Assembly: GCF_017591425.1 (NCBI RefSeq)
Contig: NW_024466512.1
Span: forward strand, 21,939,501 to 22,003,500
Direction of reading: 5' to 3'
DNA: 64,000 bases
DNA from: Ochotona curzoniae
Lineage: Eukaryota; Chordata; Mammalia; Lagomorpha; Ochotonidae
Position numbers and translations under genes: made by a program
Part shown: positions 1-10,972 of the stretch, in pieces
How the letters are laid out: each line of letters opens with the position of its first letter
Position numbering within the stretch: the stretch's first letter is position 1
Notes under the pieces: generated by a model
The model's input: only the letters and a program-made list of their open reading frames with translations
The model's database searches: none
Told to the model about the DNA's origin: nothing

Positions 1-110
1 TTGGCCTGACGCAAGCTTTCTGATGTGGCCATTTTTAGAAATGAACCAAGGATCTCTTTCTGTGTCTCTGTGTCATTCTGCCTTTCAAGTAAATAAATGC
101 CCCCTTTTAA
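1..110 (+). repeat. CSINE 3' end, cut by window edge
   Basis: The stretch shows the typical end of a lagomorph CSINE: a pyrimidine-rich run with CTCTTTCTGTGTCTC, then CTGCCTTTCAAGTAAATAAAT. The head lies outside the window. It is diverged, so an older copy. Confidence 0.7.
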
Positions 111-287
111 ATTTACACACACACACCTATGCATGCATGTGCACGCGCCCATCCCAGCAGCTTGACTAACGCCCAGAGAGCGCCAGGGTTCTCACCGTGG
201 GCGTTCTGCTCTCTGTGCAACATCAGAGGGATGTGAGCCCAGTGGAAACTCTGGATGCCTTTTCTTCTGCTGGTGATTTAGGATTCC

Positions 288-600
288 TTCACTTTTTTTA
301 TTTTCAATTTTTTCAAATTTATCTGAAAGGCAGAGAGACAGATCTTCTATCCCCTGGTCTATTTACCGAATACTCCTAACAGCTGGGGCTGGGCCAGGTC
401 AAAATCAGGAGCCAGGAACTCCATCTGGGTCTTCCACATACGTGACAGAGGCCCAAGCACATGCGCCGTTGCCCAAGCTGCAGCAGCAGGAAGCTGCATC
501 GGGAGAGGGGGTGTGCTCGGATATGGCATACAGGAGCCCCCTGCGGTCATGCTGCACCCCGCCCCATTCCCACCACCTGGGGATGCCCCAATGTGCTTCA
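288..600 (-). repeat. Old CSINE, reverse orientation
   Basis: On the plus strand it starts with a T-rich run and ATCTGAAAGGCAGAGAGACAG, followed by GCCAGGAACTCCATCTGGGTCTT split by a few changes, which is the CSINE body read backwards. The head end near 600 is badly diverged, so the right boundary is approximate. Confidence 0.6.
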
Positions 601-1455
601 TGCAAGAGTGGGGCTCTGTGGGCTTGATGTCTGGAACATGTGTGCCAACCCCTCCTACCATGCAGTAACTGCTGTGAGGTGCCTGATATTCAAAGTTCAA
701 AGCTTTAGCATGAGAGAGTCTAGGAGAGAGAGAGTGGGCTTCAGACGTGCCTGGTCCCACAGAACAGATTCGGAGCCACTGCATACGCCACTCAGCCAGA
801 GCCGCGCCAGGAGTTTCCTCCGCAGCGCCTGGAAGCAGTTCCATTCATCCAACCAAGGGCTGTGTCAGTCTGTGGTGGGCCAGCCAGACCAGGAAGAAGT
901 CAGTCTACACTGGAGTGGGAGATGGTCGTGGATCAGTACTTACAAAGCAGCAGATGCTATGAAGGTGGGCACCTCTGCATGGGGAAAGAGCTGTTACAGT
1001 CAGTGGTATGATTTCGTTGGAAAACCAAAGAGCGAGCAGGATTCAGCCTGATGAAAACAGAGGCAGGGTAGGCGAAGGGAAATGTGTGTGAGCTCCAGGC
1101 CAATCTCCTGTTAGCAGGGAACTATATGCAATGTGTTCAGTAAAGATGGAGATTTCACCTTGAGTGGACCCAGAGGGGAGCCACACCTGTAGGTGACTCA
1201 ACTGCACAAAGCCAGTCCCGAGAGGATTAAACAAGAAACGAATGTGCGTCTCTCTCCCGCACAAAAGCTAAGGGTTTGAGAGGGCTACTTTGGTGCTGAA
1301 ACTGTCCTGTGAGGTCTTTCGTGGGTGCGTCTTCCCGGGGGGCTCACTCAGGGAAGCGGACTGAACAATCATGGAGTAAGCTGCTCATCGGAGGAATCCA
1401 ACTTGTCAGCAATGGTGGAGAAGAAGTGGAAGGGGAATGCAAAGAACGCAGGAAA
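601..1455. other. Non-coding, nothing recognised
   Basis: No repeat family, RNA gene or convincing coding exon is recognisable. Several frames are open by chance, but none shows a domain or a splice context. Confidence 0.5.
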
Positions 1456-1752
1456 GGGCCTGGCGCCATAGCTTAACGGCCAAAGTCCTCACCTTCTTCG
1501 CACCGGGATTCCTTACAGGCACAGATTCTAATCCCAGCTCCCTGCTTGTGGCCTGGGAAAGCAGTCGAGGACGTCCCAAAGTCTTGGGATCCTGCACCCA
1601 GAAGAAGCTCCTGGCTCCGGATTGGCTCAGCTTCAGCCGATGTGGCCACTTGGGGAGTAAATCAGCGGATGGAAGATCTTCTCTGTTGCTCCTCCCCTCT
1701 GTATATCTGCCTTTCCAATAAAAATAAATAAATCTTAAAACACACACACACA
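1456..1752 (+). repeat. CSINE, full length
   Basis: Head GGGCCTGGCGCCATAGC, body with CTGCTTGTGGCCTGGGAAAG and end CCAATAAAAATAAATAAATC running into a short CA repeat. The subtype (head word GGCCAAAGTCCTC) is the one abundant across this window. Confidence 0.92.
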
Positions 1753-3039
1753 AAAGTCCTGACTCAGTTCTGTGGAAACTGCAGCTGGAGGCGGAGGGAG
1801 ACAAGCTGACGCTTGCTCGGAAACGAAGAAGTGGCGTATTTCACTTCCTGTGATAGGACAGAGAAGGCGGCAGGTGCAGTTGGTCCTCGTGGACACTGCT
1901 GTGAATTCTCCCCTGGTGTGCAGCGCCAGGCAAGGGTCTCTGCTGGCGAGCAGGACTGGCAACGAGGCCGAAGAGCTGGGCAAAAGCAGGCAAGAAGAGT
2001 TAGGACTAAACCGGAACTTTCCGACACTTTGCACCCGTCTCCCGCTGCCTCCAGCATGAAACGCTCCAGAGGCAGCGACCTTCAGCGTGGCTGCGCTGGC
2101 GCAGATGTTGATGAGGTTTCCTTGGGCCAACGCCCAACCCAGAGCCACTCAGGGAAGTGTGTTCAGGAAACTGGTTCCAGCTGAGTTGAGGGGACACAGC
2201 ATAAAGCCAGCCCAAGAAGCCAGGCTCGTGGGAGCCCGCAGCCAGGCCATCTCTGCAGGGACGGAGAGCCAGCCAAGAGTTGAGCACACCCCAATGTTGC
2301 AACGGACTGCCTTTGTTCTCCCTTCTCTGACTTGTACCACGTACCTACCGCCAGAACATTGACTCACGTGTCCCTTAGTCGCGGCCCAGACTCTCCGACT
2401 TCACGCTGAGTGTACTCAAGAGAAATGGCCGCAGAGCCGAAGGAGGAGCCAGGGCGCGCTCAGTGCGTTTGCCCCATTCCCTCCCACCAGCCCACTATGA
2501 GGCCACTACACCCATCTAGCTGGCTCTAAGTTCAAGGCCCCCAGCTTCCCTGAGCTCTGGCAACGCTGGCAGCGGCTCATTCCTCCCCACATAGAAGGGT
2601 CACAGGGCACCCCACAATTCCCTCCTGGATTCCGTTCCCTCTCCCAACATGGTCATTATCAGTTATTTTATTAGAATCCTGTTATTTATCCCCTTTTTAA
2701 AGGATTATACCAACACATCATCAGCTTGATTCCTGGCTTATAAAAGCAGCTAACCAGACTGTGACAATATCAAGACAACCAAGAAATAAATTATGTTGAA
2801 GAAGTAGCTAGTTATTCTGTGTGGTTTTCACGTTTTATCATTTTACTGTCATAGTTAATATATAAATATTAGACACTGAATGATGGGCTGAGAGAACCAA
2901 AGTGTGGTGATATTTGTAGGTTTCTTTGATGGATTATGATTGGGTTGTGGACATCACCAATCTCTAAAGTGACATTTGAATTAGAAATAGGAGCAGGGCA
3001 GTCTAACGGCCCACAGCACAGGTTACTCAGTATAAAAGG
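1753..3039. other. Non-coding; AT-rich from about 2640
   Basis: The first half is moderately GC-rich without recognisable content. From about 2640 the sequence becomes AT-rich and probably contains decayed L1, because a recognisable L1 fragment follows at once. No gene is supported. Confidence 0.45.
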
Positions 3040-3225
3040 AGACTTATGAAGTAAACAGGGAAATGCAAAATAAAGTCATGGGGAGACCCCAGGGCATACC
3101 TACCAGTGTGTCTACTGAAAAAAAAAAAATCACTACAATCGGTGTTACATAACATGACAACAAGTATGCAACAAAACCCAGCGCTGGTGTGGATATGGAG
3201 AAACCAGCCCTCTGGGCTAGTGTAC
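3040..3225 (+). repeat. Old L1 fragment (end of ORF2 region)
   Basis: The stretch beginning GGGAAATGCAAAATAAAG and, further on, CAGCGCTGGTGTGGATATGG followed by AGAAACCAGC matches the well-known L1 ORF2 segment near the 3' end (GGGAAATGCAAATCAAAA..., GGCGAGGATGTGGAGAAA in the general L1 consensus). It is broken by an A tract and has no open frame. Confidence 0.6.
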
Positions 3226-3272
3226 TCAAGGTGAGGATTTAGCTACTAGGCTATTGCACCGGGCCCACCCTT
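3226..3272 (-). repeat. CSINE head fragment
   Basis: Only the reversed head is present: GATTTAGCTACTAGGCTAT followed by TGCACCGGGCCC, the complement of the GGCCCGG...GCCTAGTGGCTAAA head. The rest of the element is missing. Confidence 0.65.
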
Positions 3273-4663
3273 CATTGCGTTTTAGTTTTCCCCCTCCTTC
3301 CCTTCTCTCTCTCTTTTTTTACACGACCTCTTCTGAGGCTCTCTAAATGAATGGGGACAGAGGACTTGGAACACCTGTTGCCTACCTTGCTCCCTCCTCC
3401 CCCTGGTCCCCCAAGGTTTCTGGGGAACACAGTTGGACACCATTAATATGACCCAATTTCTGTCTCACTAAAGACCAAGCTGCGACAAGCCCAAGCACTG
3501 ACACTGGGCTGGCCTTTACCACCTTGCAGTGTGGCTGAATCTTCATTGTGCTGAAAAGGGTCCTCGTGCGACCAGTACCAAGGGGTGGAGGCCTGGTCAC
3601 TCTTGGCCCTGAGCCTGTCCTCTGGATGCCAGGTGCTGAGCCGGGCTCAGGCCTGGGGGTCCCATCCCTGCTCCCTGGAGGGACAGAGAGTAACCCTGCG
3701 GCTACTCGCCAAAGTCTGCACTTTCTCCTCAGGAAATAACTCCTCGTCCCTTCCCTGAGCTTCACAGCCGTGCCCCATTGCACGTCGGTAGATTTGCACT
3801 TCAGCCCATGTCACTGGGGGGGGGGGGGGGGGGGGAGGAGACAGCTTGGGGGGGAGCGAGGGACCCTTGCCCACCCTAACCTGAGCCCAGGTTCAGCCGT
3901 CTGATTCTCCAGCTCCCTGCGTGTTGGTCTCGATGTGCGTTCCCAGGGCCTCCAGAAGAAGGGGTGTGGTATCTTCTTCCTGGAACACCAAGCTTGAGCT
4001 TTAAGAAGAAACAGCAGGATAGAGCTGAAGGGACCCCTTATGCTCCGACACAGCCCGCGATACTTTCCAACAGCCTCGCAGGGTGTGATTAACCCGTCGC
4101 TGGTCGCTGGTCTGGTGAAGCCACTGCTGGCGGTGCAGGCGCCGGAATAACCAATAACGAGGGAGGAGCGCGCCCTAGTGGCACGTCCGGGTATGGCGAG
4201 AGGGCTTCCCGGGCGCTGCTGGACCGCAGGGGACACGAGCATCATGCTGGGCCCTGCATCTTCACAGCAGTGAAGTGAAACACCTCTATCCGCAGAGCTG
4301 CATTCCTGCATTCCTCCACCCCTCACTCAACCTCCCATAGCTGTCTAGTGCTGGGACGGAGTCCCTGCAGCTTGGATGTGCGCCTGGTTGGTCACCCAAG
4401 TGGGAGAAGTGCGGCCCCAACACCACCCACCCAGGAGAGAACCCCAAAGGGATATTTAAGCCAGTGCTCTACATGGCAGGGGGCGGTGTGTCAAGGTCAG
4501 TAGTCAGGGGTACCCTGGTGGAGCTCTCCTTGTGTTAATGCTTGGGTTTTTTAATAGATCCCCTTGTCAGGCCTCCAAATGAGCCACAGAAATACACTCG
4601 CAGGGAAGTGGAAAGACATCCAGCAGTCCACCTTTCCAGAAATGGAAACTAGAAGTCTCCATA
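3273..4663. other. Non-coding stretch with a G20 tract
   Basis: No gene or known repeat recognised apart from the homopolymer at 3816-3835. A short GC-rich patch near 4050-4230 has scattered CpGs but no clear promoter features. Confidence 0.45.
3816..3835 (+). repeat. Poly(G) tract, 20 nt
   Basis: An uninterrupted run of twenty G follows TGTCACT. Such a run is a typical replication-slippage and assembly-error site and can form G-quadruplexes. Confidence 0.95.
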
Positions 4664-4955
4664 GGGGCCCGGCATTGTGGCATAGCACGTTAAGCCACCA
4701 TCTGCGACACTGGCATCACACATGAGTTCTGCTTTCAGTCCAGCTTATGCCACTTCTGCTTCTGCTCCCTGCTCACGTGCCTGGGAAAGCAGTGGAGGCT
4801 GGCCCGAGGGCTTCAGTCCCTGCCACCAATAATGGGAGATGCAGGATGAAGCTCCCAGCTCCTGGCGTCAGCAGAGCCACTTGAAGAATAAGCCAGAAGA
4901 TGCAAGCTTGTTCTCTCTCTCTCATCTGTCTCTCTGCTTTTCAAAAAGAAGTTCA
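4664..4955 (+). repeat. Older CSINE subtype
   Basis: Head GGGGCCCGGCATTGTGGCAT, then GTTAAGCCACCATCTGCGAC. This second-generation head is the type also known from rabbit. It ends near CTGCTTTTCAAAAAGAAG and an A tract. Confidence 0.85.
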
Positions 4956-5024
4956 TGAAAAAAAAAAAAAAGATAACTTTATATGGGTACCAGTTGTTTG
5001 AAATGAGTGTGTAGGCTTTTTTTT

Positions 5025-5360
5025 GTGATAGAATTCCATGCACTTTTTGAAGCCGCTTCCTCCTCCAGGCTCTTTCTCCCAGCATACCACATCATGCAGG
5101 TCACTCTGTATCTGGTCTGCACGCCTAACAGTCCTCATGTGCCCAAGAGTTTGTGCCACATCACTGCGTTTGGATGGTGACATTGTTTTTATGACTGCAC
5201 AATATGACACCAAGAAAGGCAGCCTGTGATTGTCCCCAGCCGCTTAAAGGTGGGCACTGAAGCAGTTTCTGATCTATTGGAAATTACAAACAATGCGCCA
5301 TGTTTGAACATATGTCATTTCACTCATGTGCATATGTATCCATTTCTCAAGGATTAGGAC
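5025..5360 (-). repeat. Old L1 3' end, reverse orientation
   Basis: The words GGAAATTACAAACAATGC and GAACATATGTCATTTC followed by GTGCATATGTATCCA match the antisense of the mammalian L1 3' region (AAT-TACAAACAATGCTGC...AACATATGT in L1M-type consensus). The 5' boundary is vague. Confidence 0.55.
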
Positions 5361-6364
5361 TCTACCTGTTATTTGTTCTTTGGTTTGATAATTCATCCTC
5401 TCTGGGCCCTGAGGACACAAGGCTGAACAGTGCCCGGCCTCCTCTCTGGGCCCTGTGGCATTAGGGGCAATGGTGAGTGGGCATGGGAGCATCCTTGCCT
5501 TCTCCACCTTCTCACGGAGGCCACGCTCTTCTACATACTGTACTATGCCCTGCCCAAGCCTTTCTCCACATGACAGTTTCCTGCCCTGTCAGGCTCCATT
5601 CGGCTAGCTTCTGGAGGTTTCTGTTTGGAGATGCTTAAGAGCAGGTGCAGCAGGGGAAAGAGCGCCCTCTTGTGGAGTTCTGAGGGTGCAGCCTGGGGAG
5701 AGCTAAGATTGCCCACCACTCCTGGGTCCTCTGGTGCTGAGGGCACTTCAGACCACTCCTCTCCCTAATAGGCTCAGGGCAGCAATGAGAACTCTGCTGC
5801 CCCTTGCTGACATGAAAATGAGCATTGGAGAGGGAATAAGGGGGCCTGAGGACACCCTTAGGGGAAACAACAGAGGCTATCCTTTCCACATTCTCCAGGG
5901 CCTGGGTCTTGGTGAGGTCCCAGAAGCTCTGCCCCTCCCTCACATCTTTGCAATTAGGACAGAGGTCCCCAAACCAGAGCCAGGGAGGGCATCCTCCTTT
6001 CCAGAGACACGAGGCCAGCCAGCAGGCTCAACTGCCCCACTCCCAGCCTGGAGGTCTCCCCTCCCACCCACTGGGGAGCTATCTTTGCTGGTAGGGGCCC
6101 ACATGACCTCGTTCTCCAGGTAGTACCAGAGTTCAGTAATTCTGGAATGCCAAGGTCATGTTGGTGGGCTTGGGGTTATTGTTACCAGGTCTCTCAATAC
6201 TGTTACCAACACTTTCACCCTCTCAACAGGCCCTGGGTAGAAGGGACCGGGGGGTCCCACATGAAAGAATCTCAGCTCCTTTCCACTCAGATACACCCCT
6301 CTTGACGTTGCCCAGCTTTGGAGACTCCGTCTTTGGTCTACCCCATGTCTTTGGGTGGCCTACT
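5361..6364. other. Non-coding, nothing recognised
   Basis: No recognisable gene, repeat or RNA. A few open frames of 60-130 codons have no domain content and no matching splice sites that I could pair. Confidence 0.45.
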
Positions 6365-6626
6365 GATTTTAAAGATGGAGTTACTTGAAAGAAAGACGTA
6401 GTATTCCCAAATGCTTGCAATGAAAGAACCTGGCCAGACAGGATACAGGATGCTGGAACTCCACCCGGGCTCCCAAGTACTTGAGCCTTCCTTGGCTGCT
6501 CCCCACACACGTGAGCAGGGAGCTGGATGGGAGGTGGGGGAGCTGGGCCTCAAGCCAGCATTCTGATAGGGGATGCAGGTGCTCCAAGTGGTGCCTTAAC
6601 CCACTGTGCCACAATGCCCATCCTGA
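6365..6626 (-). repeat. Old CSINE, reverse orientation
   Basis: Plus-strand order is GGAGTTACTTGAAAGAAAG, GGAACTCCACCCGGGCTCCC, then CCTTAACCCACTGTGCCACA followed by ATGCCCATCC, which is a reversed old CSINE with the GTTAAG head. Confidence 0.75.
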
Positions 6627-7467
6627 GGAATCCTGCTAATTGGATGTGACCCTACACTTTGGTTATCCCAACATAAGTTTGTTCCCTGATGGCAGAGGAA
6701 TCAGGAACACCCACTTCTTGGGCACTGCCCTAACTCATCCCTAGGATATGCTCTGGATTGAGGGGTGATGACCCAGAGGGTGTCTTTCTGTCCAGTGGGA
6801 GGAGATTGTGGATGAGCAGTCATAGACTCCACAGCAAGCTCACAGGAGAAGCATGTCCAGGACGTCTGGGACCTGGGAAGGAGCCCGATTTGCTTTAAGG
6901 GTCAGAAACCTTCCCAGAAGAGGCAGAGGAGTTTGGTTAGCATGAAGAAGGCATTCCATTGAGCAGAGGAGGCAGAGGGTGGTGGTGGTGGTGTGTATGT
7001 GCGTGTGTATAGTGATGACTGAGGGAGGCTGAGTGGCAGGTGGCAGGGGCGGGGGGCACCACTGCAGAAGGTGTGTCTTCACCTCTGTGGGAAGATGCCC
7101 AGGTAGGATGGCATATGCAGGGAGCAGTTCCGGAAGGGTGAGTGTGCCGGGACACCCTTCTGTGTCAAGGATATCTACATCCGCCCATGCTTCCCTGTGG
7201 ATGTGTGGAGAGAGACTGGAAGCAAACAGGAAATCGGCAACTTGTGGGGGAGACAGAACAAGCCAGGGAGGAGAGGCAGGAGGCACGGGAGCCGCAGTGC
7301 CTGCCTTCGCTGTTTGCACTTGGCAGGTTTCACAGCATCCACATGTTAAGGTGATTCTAGGAAAGTCATGCAGCCATGTACACCTGATGGGAAAACGTCC
7401 TTCCATGGGCCGAGGGAAGGGCATGGAGATGGGCTGGCCTGTGAGATACTATTGAAGAGTTAGTGTT
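6627..7467. other. Non-coding with a short GGT/GT simple repeat
   Basis: Nothing recognised except a GGTGGTGGTGGT run passing into GTGTATGTGCGTGTGT at about 6978-7011. Confidence 0.45.
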
Positions 7468-7800
7468 GGGGCCTGGAGCCGTGGTGTAGCAAACTGAGCC
7501 TTTGCCTTCAGCACTCCCATCCCATAAGGGTGCCTGTTTGAGTCCTGGCTGCTCCACTTCCCATCCAGCTCCCTGCTGGTGGCTTGGGAAAGCAGTTGAG
7601 GACGGCCCAAAGCCTTGGGACCCTGCACCCGCGTGGGAGACCCAGAAGAGGCTCCTGGCTCCCAACTTTGGAGCAGCCCAGCTCTTGCTGCTGCTGCAGA
7701 CATTTGGGCAGTGAATCAACAGTTGGACCACCTCCCACCCCCTACCCCCACTTTCTGTAGCTCTTTCAAATTAAAAAATAATTTATTGATTAATTTTAAA
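7468..7800 (+). repeat. CSINE, nearly full length
   Basis: Head GGGGCCTGGAGCCGTGGTGT, body CTGGTGGCTTGGGAAAGCAG, end TCTTTCAAATTAAAAAATAA. A second, reversed copy starts about 90 bases later, so the two form an inverted pair. Confidence 0.88.
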
Positions 7801-7888
7801 AAATAGTTTTCATGTTGGCTACTCAGGAAAAGGTTCTTGGTGCTTAGAGGTGAATGTTATATTTGAATCGGAAGGATTCCTCTTTGTT

Positions 7889-8206
7889 TTTAAGAGTCAC
7901 TTATTTTTATTGGAAAATCAGATTTACAGAGAGAAGGAGAGCGACAGAAAGAAAGATCTTCTGTCCACTGGTTCATTCCCAAAGTGGCCGCAAGGGAGCT
8001 GAGCTAATCTGAAGCCAGGAAACAGAATTTGCTCTGGGTCTCCCACATGGGAACAGGATCCCAAGGCTTTGGGTCATCCTCTACTGCTTTCCCAGGCCAC
8101 AAGCAGGGAAAGGAAGTGGAGCAGCTGGGTCATGAACCAACTCCCATATGGGATCCTGGTGCACGCAAGAAAAAGACTTTAGCCACTAGGCTACCGTGCC
8201 AGGCCC
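7889..8206 (-). repeat. CSINE, reverse orientation
   Basis: Starts TTTTAAGAGTCACTTATTTT and TATTGGAAAATCAGATTTAC and ends CTAGGCTACCGTGCCAGG followed by CCCC, the reversed head. It is the inverted partner of the copy at 7468-7800. Confidence 0.9.
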
Positions 8207-10662
8207 CGATATGGAAGGATTTCAAGGTTTCAAGGCTCTGGTGCTATCCAGCTGAGGTTGGAGGCTGTGACATTGCTCTAGCAGTGGTCTGCCGCCTGGC
8301 ATGGAGGGCGAGGGCGGCGCGGTGATGCTGCTGTGGGTGGGGTTTGTTGCTGGGTTGGGGCAAAGTTATGGCTGGCGAGGGGTTCTGACTGTGTGGTTTA
8401 AACGGAAGTCCGGACGCTCCCGACTGCAGAAGAGTCGTGTGTGCCTGTGCGTGTGTGCCTGTGCGTGCCTGAACGCCTGTGGGCCCCTGGGATACTATTA
8501 GCGAGGGAGGGAGCGCAGAGCTTGGGAACCGTCAGCCGCACCGAGTACGCACTGACAGCGCCCCCAGCGGCGACTCCCAGACGGAACACTCTCGTGGCTT
8601 GACCTTACCTACAGTTAGTTAGCTGCTGCCTTGATTGCGTGAATTCTGCAAGCGACCCCAAATTTATCCCCAGACTCCCCCTCTCCTTTGTTGTCTTTAG
8701 AGTAGTCAAAGTTATTTTTGTGCTTTTTTACTCCAAATCCCAACTGGCATTTAAATTCTACCAAATGGTGGCAGGTGAAAGATGATCAGAGAAATATGGA
8801 TCGATTTCCCATTGTTAGTTAAGGCTAAAGGTCTCAGGGTTCAGAAGTCCTGAACGCCGTGACCATTCAGTTGTGTGTGCCACACAATGCTATCTAGCTA
8901 ATTAAATGATTGCCCATGACAGGGGTGAGGAAGGCCGTATAAGGTCAGCAGTCACTTGGTATGGTCCTGCCAAGTCAACCAGTGGCAGAACTTGAAATCC
9001 AACCAAATCTATAGCAGACCAATGTTTAACTTGGTGATTTTATATGGTCACAAGTGATGTTATAAATATCCAAATGTCGCTTGGCAGAAGAAAGACTCCC
9101 TGTTCCCGGCCCTTGGTCACCTGGAGGTGACCAAGGGTTGGGGAGACCATTCAAGAAGGGGTGTGTGCTTCTAAAACTATAAGAAAGTTTACAAAAATTG
9201 AGTCTCAACATCAGGCCTATAAATGCTCAGCTCAAAGTAATAAATCAAACCCGTGGATTTTATCTGGCTGCTAAAAATACACTTTATCTCTGTGGTATTA
9301 GGGCACTCAGAAAAATGAAAACCAATCTCAAAAGTCCTACACCATAATATGAGACCAATCACAGTCCCACCACAGGCTGACCCTGCTTGGCCCCATTGTC
9401 TGGTGATGCTGTGACTTCTCGGGGCTTCCTCACAATGTCCCACCCAATGTCTTCTTCAGATACATCAAGTTCAAAGGACTTGGGTGGAAAAGGATTTCAC
9501 AGTTTTGGGATAGATGTGGGATTTTAAGTGCGGAGGATGTATGGGAGTGCTCCCACTGGGAGAGGGAGACCTTCGGAAGAAGGCCCTGTGGGAGCCGTGC
9601 CCAAGCAGCTGGCAGTAGCTCGGCTGGGAGGAGCAGAGAACATGTGGAAACCTGGATTTTCAGGCTGACAGCCTCTCTTCCACCACTGAATCCAACACTG
9701 TCAGAAGCAGCATAACCAGAAAGGGTTCTGAACACTCCTAAAAACAGGAAAAACAAGACAGAGCTGATCTCTGGCCACACAATCCTCCAGCCTCTGTGAC
9801 CCTGGGAAGGGCCCCAGAAGAAAAAGGAAAGCTTGGAAGATATTTTGTGCGAGGCAATGCAATGACACAGTCACTAACAGGTGCTCTGGTCGCCTGTTCT
9901 CTGTAGGCTTGGCACCTGGGGCATACCAATAGAAAGGAAAAGTATACAGAATAATCTTCTGGGAATGGACTTAGCATATGAAAATGTTTGTCTCATAGGA
10001 ATGATCCCAAAATCCCATTTCAAAAGTTCTTCATAAGCTAGTGGACAAGGTAACTCATTCTAGAATCCAGCCAACCTGTCTGGAGCTAGGCAGACGTGCC
10101 CAGTACACTCTAACAAATAGCTTCCAGATCAAGAGGAAAGCCAGGCATGGACTCAGCATCTCCCCAGGGAAAGCCTGGGTAGCACTATTGCAAAGTGCCC
10201 AATCTCCAGCAGTGGTGATCAAGTCCCAGCCCCCCTAAAATATCTACTCCTACAGCTCTGGAGATCCAGTGAGGCATCTGCTGGCAGGCTGGACTCTGTC
10301 TTTTCTAAAGCATAAGATTTCTGCAAGTACCTTCACTCATAGACTTTCTCTACATCTTGTAATTATCTGATTCCCCATCTAATATTACAATCAGAACTAA
10401 TTTGCTTTGAAGTTTTAAAATAGGCTAATGTCCATATGACTCCTCCAGAGCTTAGATTTCCTTGCAGCTAGCTCTCCTCAGTGACAACAGAATGAAATTG
10501 ATGTGTACAACCAAATCTCGGGTCATCTGTTTGCTGTACTCTTTGCTTCCTGCTGGCAAGGACTCACACAAGTTAGTAAGTTTTCTCATTTGTCTGGGTC
10601 TTGTAATGTGGGTCACCTCTTCTCCCAGATGGTAAGCGAAAATTAATTTCTATCTTCTCTAT
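8207..10662. other. 2.4 kb non-coding stretch
   Basis: No gene recognised. A small GC-rich patch at 8490-8590 has CpGs but no other promoter sign. The block at 9390-9830 has the texture of a decayed LTR or other old repeat, but I cannot name a family. Confidence 0.4.
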
Positions 10663-10972
10663 TGAAAGAAAAGTTTACTTAAAAGGCAGAGCAACAGAAA
10701 AAGAGAGAGAGATCTACCAATCTCCCCTTGCGGTGGTTCACTTCCCCAAATGCCTGCAATAGCAGGGGTCAGAACCAGGAACCCAGAACTCCACTGAGTC
10801 TCCCACAGGGTACCAGAGACACAAGCTCTTGAAGCATCATCTGTGTCCTTCCAGGATATACGTTTGCAGGAAGCTGGCTCAGAAGCAGAGCAGCTGGGAC
10901 TTGAATCAGGCACTCCAATGCGAGATGGTGGCGATTTTACGAGCTATAGCATGACACCCACCCCTAAACATC
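10663..10972 (-). repeat. Old CSINE, reverse orientation
   Basis: Starts AAAGTTTACTTAAAAGGCAG with AGAGAGAGAGATCTACC and ends AGCATGACACCCACCCC. The middle holds GGAACCCAGAACTCCACTGA, the reversed CSINE body. Confidence 0.75.
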